Shown: positions 43,877 to 52,880 of the stretch, piece after piece
Position numbering within the stretch: position 1 is the first letter of the stretch
Layout of the letters: each line of letters starts with the position of its first letter
Assembly: GCF_014652535.1 (NCBI RefSeq)
Contig: NZ_BMYZ01000004.1
Location: forward strand, 76,844-140,843
Origin: Cellvibrio zantedeschiae
GTDB lineage: Bacteria; Pseudomonadota; Gammaproteobacteria; Pseudomonadales; Cellvibrionaceae
Length of the DNA: 64,000 bases
Direction: 5' to 3'
The notes under the pieces: generated by a model
The model's input: the letters and a program-made list of their open reading frames with translations, nothing else
What the model was told of the DNA's origin: nothing
The model's database searches: none
Made by a program: the position numbers and the translations under genes

Positions 43877-43937
43877 CTTCCGGCCATCAAAAATCGGTTT
43901 AAAATATATTCCCCAAGTAGTTAATTCAGGTGGTCCT

Positions 43938-45458
43938 GTGAGCAACATTCTTCGTTTGCATGAGTTGGATAATGTCGGCATCTGTAAAGTCGCGTTACCC
44001 GCAGGAACCCAATTAATTACGTCTGAGTTGCGCTTGTTGAATGACATTCCTGCGCTCCACAAAGTCGCCCTGCGCGATATCAACGAGGGTGAAGCCATCC
44101 TCAAGTATGGCCAGACCATGGGGTTTGCCAACCAATTTATTCCTGCAGGCGCCCACGTGCATGTGCACAACTGCGTGATGGGCGATGCGGATAAAGATTA
44201 CGGATTTTGCAGTAAGTCTACTGCGACTGAATTTGTTCCCGCTGGTGAGCGCGCGACCTTCCGCGGCTACAAGCGTGTGAACGGCAAAGTGGGTACCCGC
44301 AATTATATTGGCATTTTGACCACGGTTAATTGCTCCGCAACCGTTGCGCGCGCTGTGGCCCAGCACTTCACTTTCTCTGGCGAGTTGAAAAATTATCCTA
44401 ATGTGGACGGCGTAGTTGCCCTGACCCACGAGACAGGTTGCGGTATGCGTTCCGATGGCGAAGGTTATGAAACCTTGCGCCGCACCTTCGATGGTTATGC
44501 GCGTCACCCGAATTTTGGTGGTGTGATGATGGTTGGCCTCGGCTGCGAAACCATGCAAGTCAGCCGCGTTTTGCAAGAGAGTGGTTTGGCGGGTAGCGAA
44601 ACTTTTTGCTCTTACACAATTCAAGACGAAGGCGGTACGCGTGTCTCCGTTGAAAAGGGTATTGAGACCCTGCGCAAAATGTTGCCGCTAGTTAACAAGT
44701 TCGAGCGCGAAACTGTACCTGCAAGCGAGTTGATGATTGGTTTGCAATGCGGCGGTTCCGATGCGCTTTCCGGCGTAACTGCAAACCCTGCGCTTGGGAT
44801 TGCAGGCGATATTTTAATTCGCCACGGCGGTACCGTGATTTTATCCGAGACACCAGAAATTTACGGCGCTGAACATTTGCTAACGCAGCGTGCGTCTAAT
44901 CCTGAAGTTGCAGAACAATTACTCGCGCGCATCAAGTGGTGGGAAGAGTACACCGCGCGCAACGATTTTGAATTGAACAACAATCCATCGCCTGGCAACA
45001 AAGCCGGTGGTTTAACCACCATCATGGAAAAATCCTTGGGCGCGCAAGCAAAAAGTGGTTCAACCAATTTGAACGGTGTTTATCTCTACGCAGAACACAT
45101 TGCGCAAAAAGGCCTGGTGTTTATGGATAGCCCGGGTTATGACCCTGTGTCTGCCACCGGGCAAGTTGCCTCGGGCGCACAAATTATTTGTTTTACCACC
45201 GGACGCGGTTCTGCGTTTGGCTGCAAGCCTGCGCCGTGTATTAAATTGTCTAGTAATACTCCGCTTTACGAGCGCATGAAAGAAGATATTGATATCAATT
45301 GCGGCGGCGTATTGGATGGCGAAATTAGTTTGTATGAGTGCGGCGAAAAAATCTTTCAAGAAATTCTAAAGATTGCTTCTGGCGAAGAAACCAAGAGTGA
45401 AGCGCTGGGTTATGGTGACAATGAATTTACTCCGTGGAAGATTGGGGCAACAGTATAA
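43938..45458 (+). CDS. uxaA: Altronate dehydratase (UxaA family)
   Basis: Dehydratase of 506 residues expected to convert altronate to KDG in galacturonate breakdown. An N-terminal SAF domain (about 1-95, with AGAHVHVHN) precedes the long catalytic part with LTHETGCGMRSDGEGYETLRR, CGGSDALSGVTANPALG and GRGSAFGCKPAPCIKLSSN. The GTG start at 43938 has AGGTGG just upstream and gives the family N-terminus; the frame remains open further upstream but that part is unlike any family member. Galactarate dehydratase is a close relative. Altronate is preferred from the pectin context. Confidence 0.88.
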   Translation: MSNILRLHELDNVGICKVALPAGTQLITSELRLLNDIPALHKVALRDINEGEAILKYGQTMGFANQFIPAGAHVHVHNCVMGDADKDYGFCSKSTATEFVPAGERATFRGYKRVNGKVGTRNYIGILTTVNCSATVARAVAQHFTFSGELKNYPNVDGVVALTHETGCGMRSDGEGYETLRRTFDGYARHPNFGGVMMVGLGCETMQVSRVLQESGLAGSETFCSYTIQDEGGTRVSVEKGIETLRKMLPLVNKFERETVPASELMIGLQCGGSDALSGVTANPALGIAGDILIRHGGTVILSETPEIYGAEHLLTQRASNPEVAEQLLARIKWWEEYTARNDFELNNNPSPGNKAGGLTTIMEKSLGAQAKSGSTNLNGVYLYAEHIAQKGLVFMDSPGYDPVSATGQVASGAQIICFTTGRGSAFGCKPAPCIKLSSNTPLYERMKEDIDINCGGVLDGEISLYECGEKIFQEILKIASGEETKSEALGYGDNEFTPWKIGATV

Positions 45459-45551
45459 GAATAATTGCTTAAAAATTTAGTCGATGGTGAGAGTGCATAA
45501 AAATAAAAGCGCAACAGCATTTTGTTAAGCGCATAAGCAGTGCAAAAAAAC

Positions 45552-45564
45552 TAATCGGTTTCGA
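45552..45564. promoter_or_regulatory. Candidate operator TAATCGGTTTCGA before pntAA
   Basis: Shares TAATCGGTTTC exactly with 43590-43600 in the uxaA control region. It lies 112 bp before pntAA and may place the transhydrogenase genes under the same regulator. The rest of 45459-45675 shows no gene. Confidence 0.4.
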
Positions 45565-45675
45565 TTTGTTTTGGTAAAACTGCATCAAGGTCAATTTCCA
45601 AAAAATATTCATAAATATCAATATTCAGGTTGATAGGGGATTTTTTGCCCGAAAAAGACCAAATGGGAGCGAAAG

Positions 45676-46839
45676 ATGAAAATTGCAGTGATGAAAGAGC
45701 GTCGCGAGCATGAACGACGCGTTGCTGCTACACCAGAGACGGTTAAAAAATTTATTGGATTGGGATTCCGTGTTGCAGTTGAAATGGGTGCGGGTGAAGC
45801 GAGTCGCATTAGTGATGCTGACTATATTGCCGCTGGCGCCACTATAGAAACTGATTTGGCTGTGCTGTTGGGCGATGCCAATATTGTATTGAAAGTTCAG
45901 CGTCCATTGCTTGCCAGTGAAGTGCTTGCAGGTGAGGGCAAAGTTGATGAGCTGGCTTACTTTAAGCGCGGCGCAATCTTGTTGGCGATTTTATCACCCT
46001 ACGCAAACACTGCGGCGATTTACGCCTACGCAGCTGCAGATGTCACCGCAATATCACTCGAATTTGTACCGCGCATTACGCGTGCGCAAAGTATGGATGT
46101 ATTGAGTTCGCAAAGTAATTTGGCAGGTTATCGCGCAGTTATTGAAGCGATTCATGTATTTGATCGTGCTATGCCCATGATGATGACGGCAGCGGGCACT
46201 ATAGCTCCCGCTCGCGTGATGGTATTGGGTGCTGGTGTTGCGGGTTTGCAAGCAATTGCAACTGCAAAACGCTTAGGGGCGGTGGTATCCGCAACTGATG
46301 TTCGCGCTGCATCCAAAGAACAAGTTGAAAGCCTTGGCGGAAAATTTGTCATGGTGGAAAGCGAAGAAGTCGCCAATGCAGAAACATCTGGTGGCTACGC
46401 AAAAGAAATGAGTGATGACTACAAGCGTCGTCAAGCCGAATTGGTTGCAGAAACTTTAAAGAAACAAGATATAGCAATTTGCACCGCATTAATTCCCGGT
46501 CGCCGCGCACCGGTATTAATTAATGATGAAATGGTCTACTCCATGCGCCCGGGTTCAGTAATTGTCGATCTCGCGGCAGAGCAAGGTGGTAATTGTAGTT
46601 TGACGAAGCCTGGAGAAGTTGTTGAGGTAAATGGTGTTTCAATTATTGGCGTTCTGAATATTCCCAGTCGTTTATCGACCGATGCCAGTGCGCTCTATGC
46701 CAAAAATCTATTGAATTATTTAATGCCGCACGTTCATCCGGAAACCCATGCATTCAAATTGAATTGGCATGACGAAATTGTGCTGGCTTCCAGCTTAACC
46801 CACGCGGGCGAAATTATTCACCCGACCTTCAAACATTAG
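45676..46839 (+). CDS. pntAA: NAD(P) transhydrogenase subunit alpha part 1
   Basis: NAD(H)-binding domain I of proton-translocating transhydrogenase, 387 residues. It is cytoplasmic and resembles alanine dehydrogenase. The Rossmann motif VLGAGVAGLQAIATAKRLGA is intact, with the RQAELVAETLKKQDIAICTA segment behind it. The alpha subunit is split into two genes as in Rhodospirillum rubrum, unlike fused E. coli PntA. GGGAG precedes the ATG. It is followed by pntAB and pntB with short gaps. Confidence 0.95.
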   Translation: MKIAVMKERREHERRVAATPETVKKFIGLGFRVAVEMGAGEASRISDADYIAAGATIETDLAVLLGDANIVLKVQRPLLASEVLAGEGKVDELAYFKRGAILLAILSPYANTAAIYAYAAADVTAISLEFVPRITRAQSMDVLSSQSNLAGYRAVIEAIHVFDRAMPMMMTAAGTIAPARVMVLGAGVAGLQAIATAKRLGAVVSATDVRAASKEQVESLGGKFVMVESEEVANAETSGGYAKEMSDDYKRRQAELVAETLKKQDIAICTALIPGRRAPVLINDEMVYSMRPGSVIVDLAAEQGGNCSLTKPGEVVEVNGVSIIGVLNIPSRLSTDASALYAKNLLNYLMPHVHPETHAFKLNWHDEIVLASSLTHAGEIIHPTFKH

Positions 46840-46851
46840 TGGAGAAGCATT

Positions 46852-47136
46852 GTGGACGCGAATTTTATCTCTCAATTATCCATTTTTGTGTTGGCTATTT
46901 TTGTAGGTTACTACGTGGTGTGGAGCGTAACGCCCGCGTTGCACACACCGCTTATGGCGGTTACCAATGCAATTTCCAGTGTCATTATTGTGGGAGCAAT
47001 AATTGCTGTTGGGCCTGCTGATATGAGCCTTGCAAAGGTGCTGGGCTTTATCGCCATGGTGTTGGCTGCAATCAATATTTTTGGTGGTTTTACCGTTACT
47101 CAGCGAATGCTGGCTATGTATAAAAAGAAAAATTAA
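46852..47136 (+). CDS. pntAB: NAD(P) transhydrogenase subunit alpha part 2
   Basis: Membrane part of the alpha subunit, 94 residues with three helices (FVLAIFVGYYVVWSV; NAISSVIIVGAIIAVG; GFIAMVLAAINIFGGF). The GTG start at 46852 has GGAGAAG upstream. It lies 12 bp after pntAA. It forms half of the proton channel with PntB. Confidence 0.93.
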   Translation: MDANFISQLSIFVLAIFVGYYVVWSVTPALHTPLMAVTNAISSVIIVGAIIAVGPADMSLAKVLGFIAMVLAAINIFGGFTVTQRMLAMYKKKN

Positions 47137-47180
47137 CCGTGGTAAAAAATACAAAACTATAAAAAATTATTGGGGAGCCT

Positions 47181-48587
47181 ATGTCGAATTTACATGAAAG
47201 CCTGACAGCTTTGGCCTATTTGGTCTCCGCTGTTTTGTTCATTATGGCGTTGCGTGGTTTGTCTTCACCTGAGTCATCGCGTCGCGGAAATTTTATGGGC
47301 ATGCTGGGCATGACCATTGCGGTTGTTACAACAATTTTAAGTCCAGCTGTAACTTCCTATGCATGGATTTTTACGGCGCTGGCAATTGGTGCAGTTATTG
47401 GTATTGTCACCGCCAAAAAAATTGCCATGACAGCAATGCCACAATTGGTTGCCGCTTTTCATAGCTTGGTTGGTTTGGCAGCAGTCATGGTGGCGGGCGC
47501 TGCATTTAGTAATCCAGCCGCATTTCATCTATTAAATCATGCCGGTGAAATTTTTATTTCCAGTCGCGTAGAAATGGGTTTAGGTGTGGTGATTGGTGCA
47601 ATTACTTTTTCCGGCTCTATTATTGCGTTTACCAAATTGCAAGGTTTGGTATCTGGTAAGCCTGTGAGTTTCAAAGGTCAGCATTTTTTAAATGCCATTT
47701 TAGGTTTGGCAATTATAGGTTTGGTGATTTATTTCTGTTTTGATCAATCGCCATGGATATTTTGGACAATGACCGCATTGGCATTTGTGATAGGTGTGCT
47801 CTTGATTATCCCCATCGGCGGTGCGGATATGCCGGTGGTAGTTTCTATGCTCAATTCTTATTCAGGTTGGGCGGCAGCAGGAATCGGCTTTACTTTGCAT
47901 AACAGTGCATTAATTGTAACTGGTGCACTAGTCGGCTCGTCAGGCGCTATCTTGTCCTATATCATGTGCAAGGGTATGAACCGCTCGTTTTTTAATGTGA
48001 TTTTGGGTGGTTTTGGTGCTGCTCCCAATGCGACTGCAGATGGTAAATCAGCTGATGATCGCCCGGTAAAGCGCGGCAGTGCAGAAGATGCTGCCTTTAT
48101 TATGAAAAATGCCGGTTCAGTGATTATTGTTCCGGGTTACGGTATGGCTGTTGCGCAGGCACAGCACGCTTTACGTGAAATGGGTGATACTCTAAAAGCT
48201 GCAGGCGTTAAAGTGAGTTACGCCATTCACCCCGTGGCTGGCCGTATGCCGGGGCATATGAACGTGCTACTGGCCGAAGCTAATGTTCCTTATGATGAAG
48301 TCTTTGAGCTAGATGATATTAATAACGAATTCCAGGCTGCTGATGTAGCTTTTGTTATTGGTGCCAACGACGTAACGAATCCAGCGGCCAAAACCAATCC
48401 GCAAAGCCCCATTTTTGGAATGCCGATTTTAGAAGTTGAAAAAGCGCGCACAGTGTTGTTTGTGAAGCGTAGTATGGCTTCAGGTTATGCTGGTGTAGAA
48501 AATGAAATTTTCTACAAAGACAATACGATGATGTTGTTTGGCGATGCGAAAAAAATGGTAGAGCACATCGTGAAAAATGTGGCTTGA
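47181..48587 (+). CDS. pntB: NAD(P) transhydrogenase subunit beta
   Basis: Beta subunit of 468 residues: about eight or nine membrane helices (residues 5-265) and a C-terminal NADP(H)-binding domain III. Domain III carries VIIVPGYGMAVAQAQHALREM and HPVAGRMPGHMNVLLAEA, then VIGANDVTNPAA. Together with PntAA and PntAB it couples proton flow to NADH/NADPH exchange. Its place among hexuronate genes fits a need to rebalance cofactors used by uronate reductase and KduD-type steps. That link is inference. Confidence 0.95.
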   Translation: MSNLHESLTALAYLVSAVLFIMALRGLSSPESSRRGNFMGMLGMTIAVVTTILSPAVTSYAWIFTALAIGAVIGIVTAKKIAMTAMPQLVAAFHSLVGLAAVMVAGAAFSNPAAFHLLNHAGEIFISSRVEMGLGVVIGAITFSGSIIAFTKLQGLVSGKPVSFKGQHFLNAILGLAIIGLVIYFCFDQSPWIFWTMTALAFVIGVLLIIPIGGADMPVVVSMLNSYSGWAAAGIGFTLHNSALIVTGALVGSSGAILSYIMCKGMNRSFFNVILGGFGAAPNATADGKSADDRPVKRGSAEDAAFIMKNAGSVIIVPGYGMAVAQAQHALREMGDTLKAAGVKVSYAIHPVAGRMPGHMNVLLAEANVPYDEVFELDDINNEFQAADVAFVIGANDVTNPAAKTNPQSPIFGMPILEVEKARTVLFVKRSMASGYAGVENEIFYKDNTMMLFGDAKKMVEHIVKNVA

Positions 48588-48659
48588 TGAAATTCAAACG
48601 TGCTTTGACCAAAAGCACTTTTGTGTTTTTAGTGTAAAACTTTTAAGGTCGATACCTTT

Positions 48660-49046
48660 ATGAAGATTGAACATTTTGCAATAAATGTTGCCGATCCCGT
48701 CGCCATGGCCGACTGGTATGTGAAAAACATGGGTATGACCATTGTGCGCAAATCAGATAGTGCGGCCCTGACACATTTTTTAGGCGATAACAGCGGTCAG
48801 GTAATGGTGGAAATTTATAACAATCCGCCCGATCAAGTGCCCGACTATGCGAGCATGAATCCATTGTTGCTGCATCTTGCGTTTGTGTGTGAAAACCCGA
48901 CGCAAAAGCGTGCTGAGCTGGAAATGGTTGGAGCTACATTTGCAGAAGAAGTACATATTAAAGATGGTTCGCATTTGGTGATGATGCGTGACCCATGGGG
49001 ATTGGCAATTCAGTTATGTAAACGCGGAATTCCAATGCTTAAATAA
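48660..49046 (+). CDS. VOC-family (glyoxalase-like) protein
   Basis: Vicinal-oxygen-chelate protein of 128 residues. Paired beta-alpha-beta-beta-beta units carry possible metal ligands H5 (IEHFAINVADP), H72 (LLLHLAFV) and E46. The ending RDPWGLAIQLCKR is typical of the fold. The family covers glyoxalases, dioxygenases and resistance proteins, so the reaction is not known. It lies 72 bp behind pntB on the same strand and may be in that transcript. Confidence 0.8.
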   Translation: MKIEHFAINVADPVAMADWYVKNMGMTIVRKSDSAALTHFLGDNSGQVMVEIYNNPPDQVPDYASMNPLLLHLAFVCENPTQKRAELEMVGATFAEEVHIKDGSHLVMMRDPWGLAIQLCKRGIPMLK

Positions 49047-49069
49047 AAAAGCCGCGTTTAACGCGGCTT
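49045..49069 (-). terminator. Rho-independent terminator after kdgK
   Basis: On the minus strand AAGCCGCGTT pairs with AACGCGGCTT, then six T residues follow. It begins 24 bp after kdgK and overlaps the last bases of the convergent VOC gene. Confidence 0.8.
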
Positions 49070-49092
49070 GTTAGTAGAAGTAAAAGCGGCCT

Positions 49093-50040
49093 CTAAGCGC
49101 CAAGTTCTTTATCAAAAACAGATCTTTCAATAACCGCACCGCGATGGCGAATAATAATGCCGGCGCAACGGATGCCTTGGCGAGCAGCATCTTCAGCCGA
49201 TGCATTTTGCAAGCGCGCAGCTAAATAACCTGCGTTAAAGGTATCGCCAGCGCCAGTTGTGTCAATTACATTCGCAACAGGCGGTACAGGAATATGAACT
49301 TGTGAATTGGCAGTAATAATCACGGCATCTTCAGCGCCGCGTTTTAAAATTAATTCGCACAAATTGCAATTGGAGTAACGAGCTTTGCAGCCTTCGATGG
49401 TGTCGTCGCCCCAGAGTAAAAGTTCGTCATCAAGAGTCAGGAGCGCAATATCAGTATGTTGCATGATTTGTAGCATGGCTGCTTGAGCTTCTTGCTTGTC
49501 GCGCCATAAGCGCGGGCGATAATTGCTGTCGAAGGCAACCGTAACACCAGCGGTGCGAAGTTGCTGCAAAACCTTGAGCAGGTGCTGGCGTGATTGCTCG
49601 CCAATAATAGCGAGGGTGATGCCACTTAAATAAACGCAATCGCATTGTTTAAGCTTTTGAAAAAGTGCTTCGCTATTTTCGGCAGTAGAAAACAATTCGC
49701 GGGCAGGCGCCTCTTTGCGCCAGTAAAAAAATTCGCGTTCGCCATCAGCTGTATTACGAATAATGTACAAGCCTGGTGAGCGACCGGGCAGGCATTGGAT
49801 CATGCCGGTACCGATGTTTTCATCGCTCATGCGTTGCATAATTGTATGCGAATAGGTGTCTTCACCAAGATTGGTTACATAATCTGTTTGCAATCCAAGG
49901 CGTGCCATGTAAACAGATGTGTTGTAAGTGTCGCCTGCAAATGAGAGGGCCATGATGTCGCGATTTTTTGTTTCAGGAGTGTCAATGGGAAAAGGAGCAA
50001 GCTCCACCATGACTTCGCCAATCGCTGCTATGTGTGCCAT
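49093..50040 (-). CDS. kdgK: 2-dehydro-3-deoxygluconate kinase
   Basis: PfkB-family kinase of 315 residues phosphorylating KDG to KDPG, the point where the saturated (UxaA) and unsaturated (KduD) branches join. The ATP/anion-hole motif DTTGAGDTFNAGYLA (near residue 268) holds the catalytic Asp, and SFAGDTYNTSVYMARLG is the N-terminal sugar-binding region. The ATG at 50040 gives the standard N-terminus; the frame stays open upstream to 50103. KDPG aldolase is not in the window. Confidence 0.92.
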   Translation of the reverse strand: MAHIAAIGEVMVELAPFPIDTPETKNRDIMALSFAGDTYNTSVYMARLGLQTDYVTNLGEDTYSHTIMQRMSDENIGTGMIQCLPGRSPGLYIIRNTADGEREFFYWRKEAPARELFSTAENSEALFQKLKQCDCVYLSGITLAIIGEQSRQHLLKVLQQLRTAGVTVAFDSNYRPRLWRDKQEAQAAMLQIMQHTDIALLTLDDELLLWGDDTIEGCKARYSNCNLCELILKRGAEDAVIITANSQVHIPVPPVANVIDTTGAGDTFNAGYLAARLQNASAEDAARQGIRCAGIIIRHRGAVIERSVFDKELGA

Positions 50041-50094
50041 ATTAAATTCCGGTTGAAAGATCTGGTTGATAAATAGATAAATTATTTTATAAAA

Positions 50095-50114
50095 AGTGAT
50101 CAAAATATATCACT
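50095..50114. promoter_or_regulatory. Inverted-repeat operator candidate between kdgK and the reductase gene
   Basis: AGTGAT-N8-ATCACT, perfect 6-bp arms, in the divergent promoter region of two uronate genes. The arm spacing is too wide for CRP. A GntR-like site is possible. Confidence 0.45.
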
Positions 50115-50198
50115 GAAAAAATTGAATGCCCAGAATTATTTTTGAATTAAAAAATCAACTCAGTTGAATTAACGTTTTACATTATTGCGGAAATTATT

Positions 50199-51680
50199 AT
50201 GAAAAGATTGAATCAAACGAACCTTGCTGCTTTGCCTGCAGATGTTATTTTGCCGAGCTATGAACGCAGCAGCCTGAAAGCGGGAATTGTGCATTTAGGT
50301 ATAGGTGCGTTTCATCGTGCACATCAAGCGTTTTATACCGAAGCTGTGTTAAATCAATTCGGTGGTGATTGGGGAATTATAGGTTGTAGTTTGCGTTCGC
50401 CAAGCGTACGTGATCAGTTGGCACCGCAAGATGGTTTGTATACCTTGGTAGAACGCTCTGGTGATGGTGAAAAATTACAATTAATTGGCGCTGTTATTAA
50501 AAATTTGGTGGGCCCGGAAAATCCCGCAGAATTAATTGAAGTGATGGCGCAACCTAGCATCAAAATAATTTCCATGACCGTTACCGAAAAAGGTTACTGC
50601 CATGATCCGGCAACCGGAAATTTAAATATTTTGCACCCGGATATACAGCATGACCTTGTTAATCTGGATAAGCCAAAGTCTGCTATAGGTTTTATTGTTG
50701 CAGCACTAAATGCGCGTTTTAAATCTGGAACAAAAAGCTTTACTGTATTGAGTTGCGATAACTTGCCTAATAACGGTGAGGTGTTGGAAAAAGTAGTAAA
50801 TCAATTTGCAGAAAAAGTATCGCCAGAGTTGGCGAAATGGATTCATGCTAATACTTGCTTTCCTTCCACCATGATTGACCGTATTGTTCCTGCGACTACA
50901 GATGATGATCGCCGCGATATTGAAGCACGTATTGGTATGCGCGATGAAGGTGTGGTTATTGCCGAACCCTTTAGTCAGTGGGTTATTGAAGACAAATTTT
51001 CCGATGGCCGTCCGCAGTGGGAAAAAACTGGCGCACTTTTGGTTGATGATGTGCGTGTATTTGAAAAAATTAAATTGCGCTTATTAAACGGCTCTCACTC
51101 TATTATGGCTTACACGGGTTATTTATCCGGTTTCGACTATATTAGCGAAGTTATGAGTGAGCCTGCATTCGTCAATATGGTGAAAACCTATATGGCGCGC
51201 GAAGCTGGTGAGACAATTAATGCTCCTGCTGGTTTTGATATTGAAGCTTACAAGCAGCAATTGCGCGATCGTTTTTCCAATAAGGCGCTCAAGCACCGCA
51301 CTTGGCAAATCGCTATGGATGGCTCGCAAAAATTGCCGCAGCGTTTATTAGAGAGCTTGCGCGCACAATTAAAATCCAATGGGCATATCGATATTATCGC
51401 CTTGGGTGTGGCAGCCTGGATTCGTTATATTTCTGGTGTGGATGAAAAGGGTAATGCAATCGAAGTATCTGATCCCTTGGCTGCTGAATTGCGTGCGCTA
51501 TGTGATGCTAACTCTGGTAATGCAGAGGCTACTGTGCGCGCCATAGTGGGCTTGCCAAAAGTATTTGGTGAAGACTTGATTCACGAAGAAATATTTATTG
51601 CGAATACGATTGGATGGTTAGAAAAGTTTTATGCCCAAGGCGTTCTCAAAACTATTCAAAACGAGTTTCCTGCGAGTTAG
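50199..51680 (+). CDS. Hexuronate reductase (mannitol dehydrogenase family, UxuB/UxaB-like)
   Basis: NAD-dependent polyol dehydrogenase-family enzyme of 493 residues. The N-terminal LGIGAFHRAHQAFYTE and CFPSTMIDRIVPATT segments are family hallmarks. The C-terminal catalytic domain has KLRLLNGSHSIMAYTGYLSG with the conserved Lys-Asn-His residues. The sequence looks closer to fructuronate reductase and mannitol dehydrogenase than to tagaturonate reductase. In a galacturonate locus it may nevertheless reduce tagaturonate to altronate, the UxaA substrate. It diverges from kdgK across 158 bp. Confidence 0.8.
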   Translation: MKRLNQTNLAALPADVILPSYERSSLKAGIVHLGIGAFHRAHQAFYTEAVLNQFGGDWGIIGCSLRSPSVRDQLAPQDGLYTLVERSGDGEKLQLIGAVIKNLVGPENPAELIEVMAQPSIKIISMTVTEKGYCHDPATGNLNILHPDIQHDLVNLDKPKSAIGFIVAALNARFKSGTKSFTVLSCDNLPNNGEVLEKVVNQFAEKVSPELAKWIHANTCFPSTMIDRIVPATTDDDRRDIEARIGMRDEGVVIAEPFSQWVIEDKFSDGRPQWEKTGALLVDDVRVFEKIKLRLLNGSHSIMAYTGYLSGFDYISEVMSEPAFVNMVKTYMAREAGETINAPAGFDIEAYKQQLRDRFSNKALKHRTWQIAMDGSQKLPQRLLESLRAQLKSNGHIDIIALGVAAWIRYISGVDEKGNAIEVSDPLAAELRALCDANSGNAEATVRAIVGLPKVFGEDLIHEEIFIANTIGWLEKFYAQGVLKTIQNEFPAS

Positions 51681-51688
51681 TGATCGTT

Positions 51689-51734
51689 GCTGGCTGGGTT
51701 TTGGGCAATGAACCCAATCCCTGCCAGCCTTTTT
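51689..51734 (+). terminator. Terminator after the reductase gene
   Basis: GCTGGC / GCCAGC outer stem with GGG / CCC and TTGGG / CCCAA inner pairs, then five T residues. It separates the reductase from the pectinesterase gene. Confidence 0.7.
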
Positions 51735-51762
51735 AAAGTTATTCCAGTTGAGGGAAATGGTC

Positions 51763-52866
51763 ATGAGAATAATATTTTTGCTTTTGGCAATATTAATACA
51801 AGTCTCTTGTTCATCCTCAAATACTGCTTCCCAAAATGTTAATGCTTCCGGCAGTGCTCAGGTAAAATCGTCCTGCAATAATAATCCTCATTGCTTTGAA
51901 AAAATTCAAGCTGCTATAGATGCCGCTCCGCAAATATCCACAAGTCCTTATCGGATATTTATTGCCGATGGTACCTATCAAGAAAAACTCATTATTAACA
52001 AAAATAATATTGAATTGGTTGGGCAATCCTCATCTAAAACTCGAATTGTCTTTAATGACTATGCCGGTAAGGAAGTATCCCCCGGTAAAAACTTAACCAC
52101 ACCAGGCAGTGCGACTCTCACGATAAAAGCTACGGATATTCGCTTGCAGAATTTAACCATAGAAAACAGTTTTGATTTTTTAAAAAATGATGCATTGCCA
52201 AGTGATAGTCCGCAGAAAGTAAATGGTAGCCAAGCTGTTGCCTTATTTATTGATGCGCCGAGCGACCGCGTGCTGGTCCGCAATGTCACTATGCTGGGTT
52301 ATCAGGATACTTTATTTGTTAATTCCGGTCGTAGTTGGTTTGATAAAGTGTTGATTGCAGGTAATGTGGATTATATTTTTGGTAACGGCAATGCGTTATT
52401 TACACAGTCTGAAATTAAAACACTTGCACGCGGTAAGCCAACAAGTCCACATGGATTTATTACGGCGCCTTCTACGCAAATTAATTCTAAATATGGTTTA
52501 ACATTTTTAAGCTGTCGTTTAACGCGCGACAACTCTGTTCCGGACAGCGCGGTTCCCCTTGGGCGTCCCTGGCATCCTACAACTCAATTTGCAGATGGTC
52601 GTTATGCGGATCCTAATGCGATTGGAAAAACAGTATTTGTGAATACCTGGATGGATGCGCACATCACTGCCGATGGTTGGTACAGCATGGGTGGTTCAAC
52701 AAAAGAAGGCGGCAGAATAAATTTCCTGCCAGAAGATTCCCGTTTTTTTGAACATAAAAGTACTGGGCCGGGTGCAATTATTAACGATAAGCATCGTCAG
52801 TTAAGTGAGCAGGAAGCAAAAGAAATCACCCGGAAGAATATTCTGGGTGATTGGAATCCAAAATAA
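51763..52866 (+). CDS. CE8 pectinesterase
   Basis: Pectin methylesterase of 367 residues that removes methyl esters so that polygalacturonases can act. The ATG at 51763 has GAGGGA 8 bases upstream and begins a signal sequence ending near VSC, a possible but imperfect lipobox. The beta-helix carries GYQDTLF (acid/base Asp), GNVDYIFGNG (nucleophile Asp) and LGRPW (Arg). The length fits bacterial PemA/PemB-type enzymes. It is the last pectin gene rightward and faces fbp. Confidence 0.93.
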   Translation: MRIIFLLLAILIQVSCSSSNTASQNVNASGSAQVKSSCNNNPHCFEKIQAAIDAAPQISTSPYRIFIADGTYQEKLIINKNNIELVGQSSSKTRIVFNDYAGKEVSPGKNLTTPGSATLTIKATDIRLQNLTIENSFDFLKNDALPSDSPQKVNGSQAVALFIDAPSDRVLVRNVTMLGYQDTLFVNSGRSWFDKVLIAGNVDYIFGNGNALFTQSEIKTLARGKPTSPHGFITAPSTQINSKYGLTFLSCRLTRDNSVPDSAVPLGRPWHPTTQFADGRYADPNAIGKTVFVNTWMDAHITADGWYSMGGSTKEGGRINFLPEDSRFFEHKSTGPGAIINDKHRQLSEQEAKEITRKNILGDWNPK

Positions 52867-52880
52867 TGAGCTCGTAATAA

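Larger units (their letters stand above)
43318..43937. promoter_or_regulatory. Divergent control region between GH28 and uxaA
   Basis: About 620 bp of AT-rich DNA without a gene, separating the two divergent pectin units. It holds the TGTAAACGATTACA palindrome (43556-43569), a related TGTAATCGGTTTC site (43588-43600), the palindrome TGAAACCGTTTCA (43748-43760) and two hairpins in the uxaA leader (43825-43841 and 43854-43869). No promoter hexamers could be fixed with confidence. Confidence 0.55.

Noticed and set aside
44013-44624. 203-codon minus-strand frame inside uxaA
   Set aside because: Antisense to conserved dehydratase motifs; the long frame reflects codon bias.
50095-50114. CRP binding site
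   Set aside because: The GTGA and TCAC halves are 10 bases apart rather than 6, so it was kept only as an unassigned operator.
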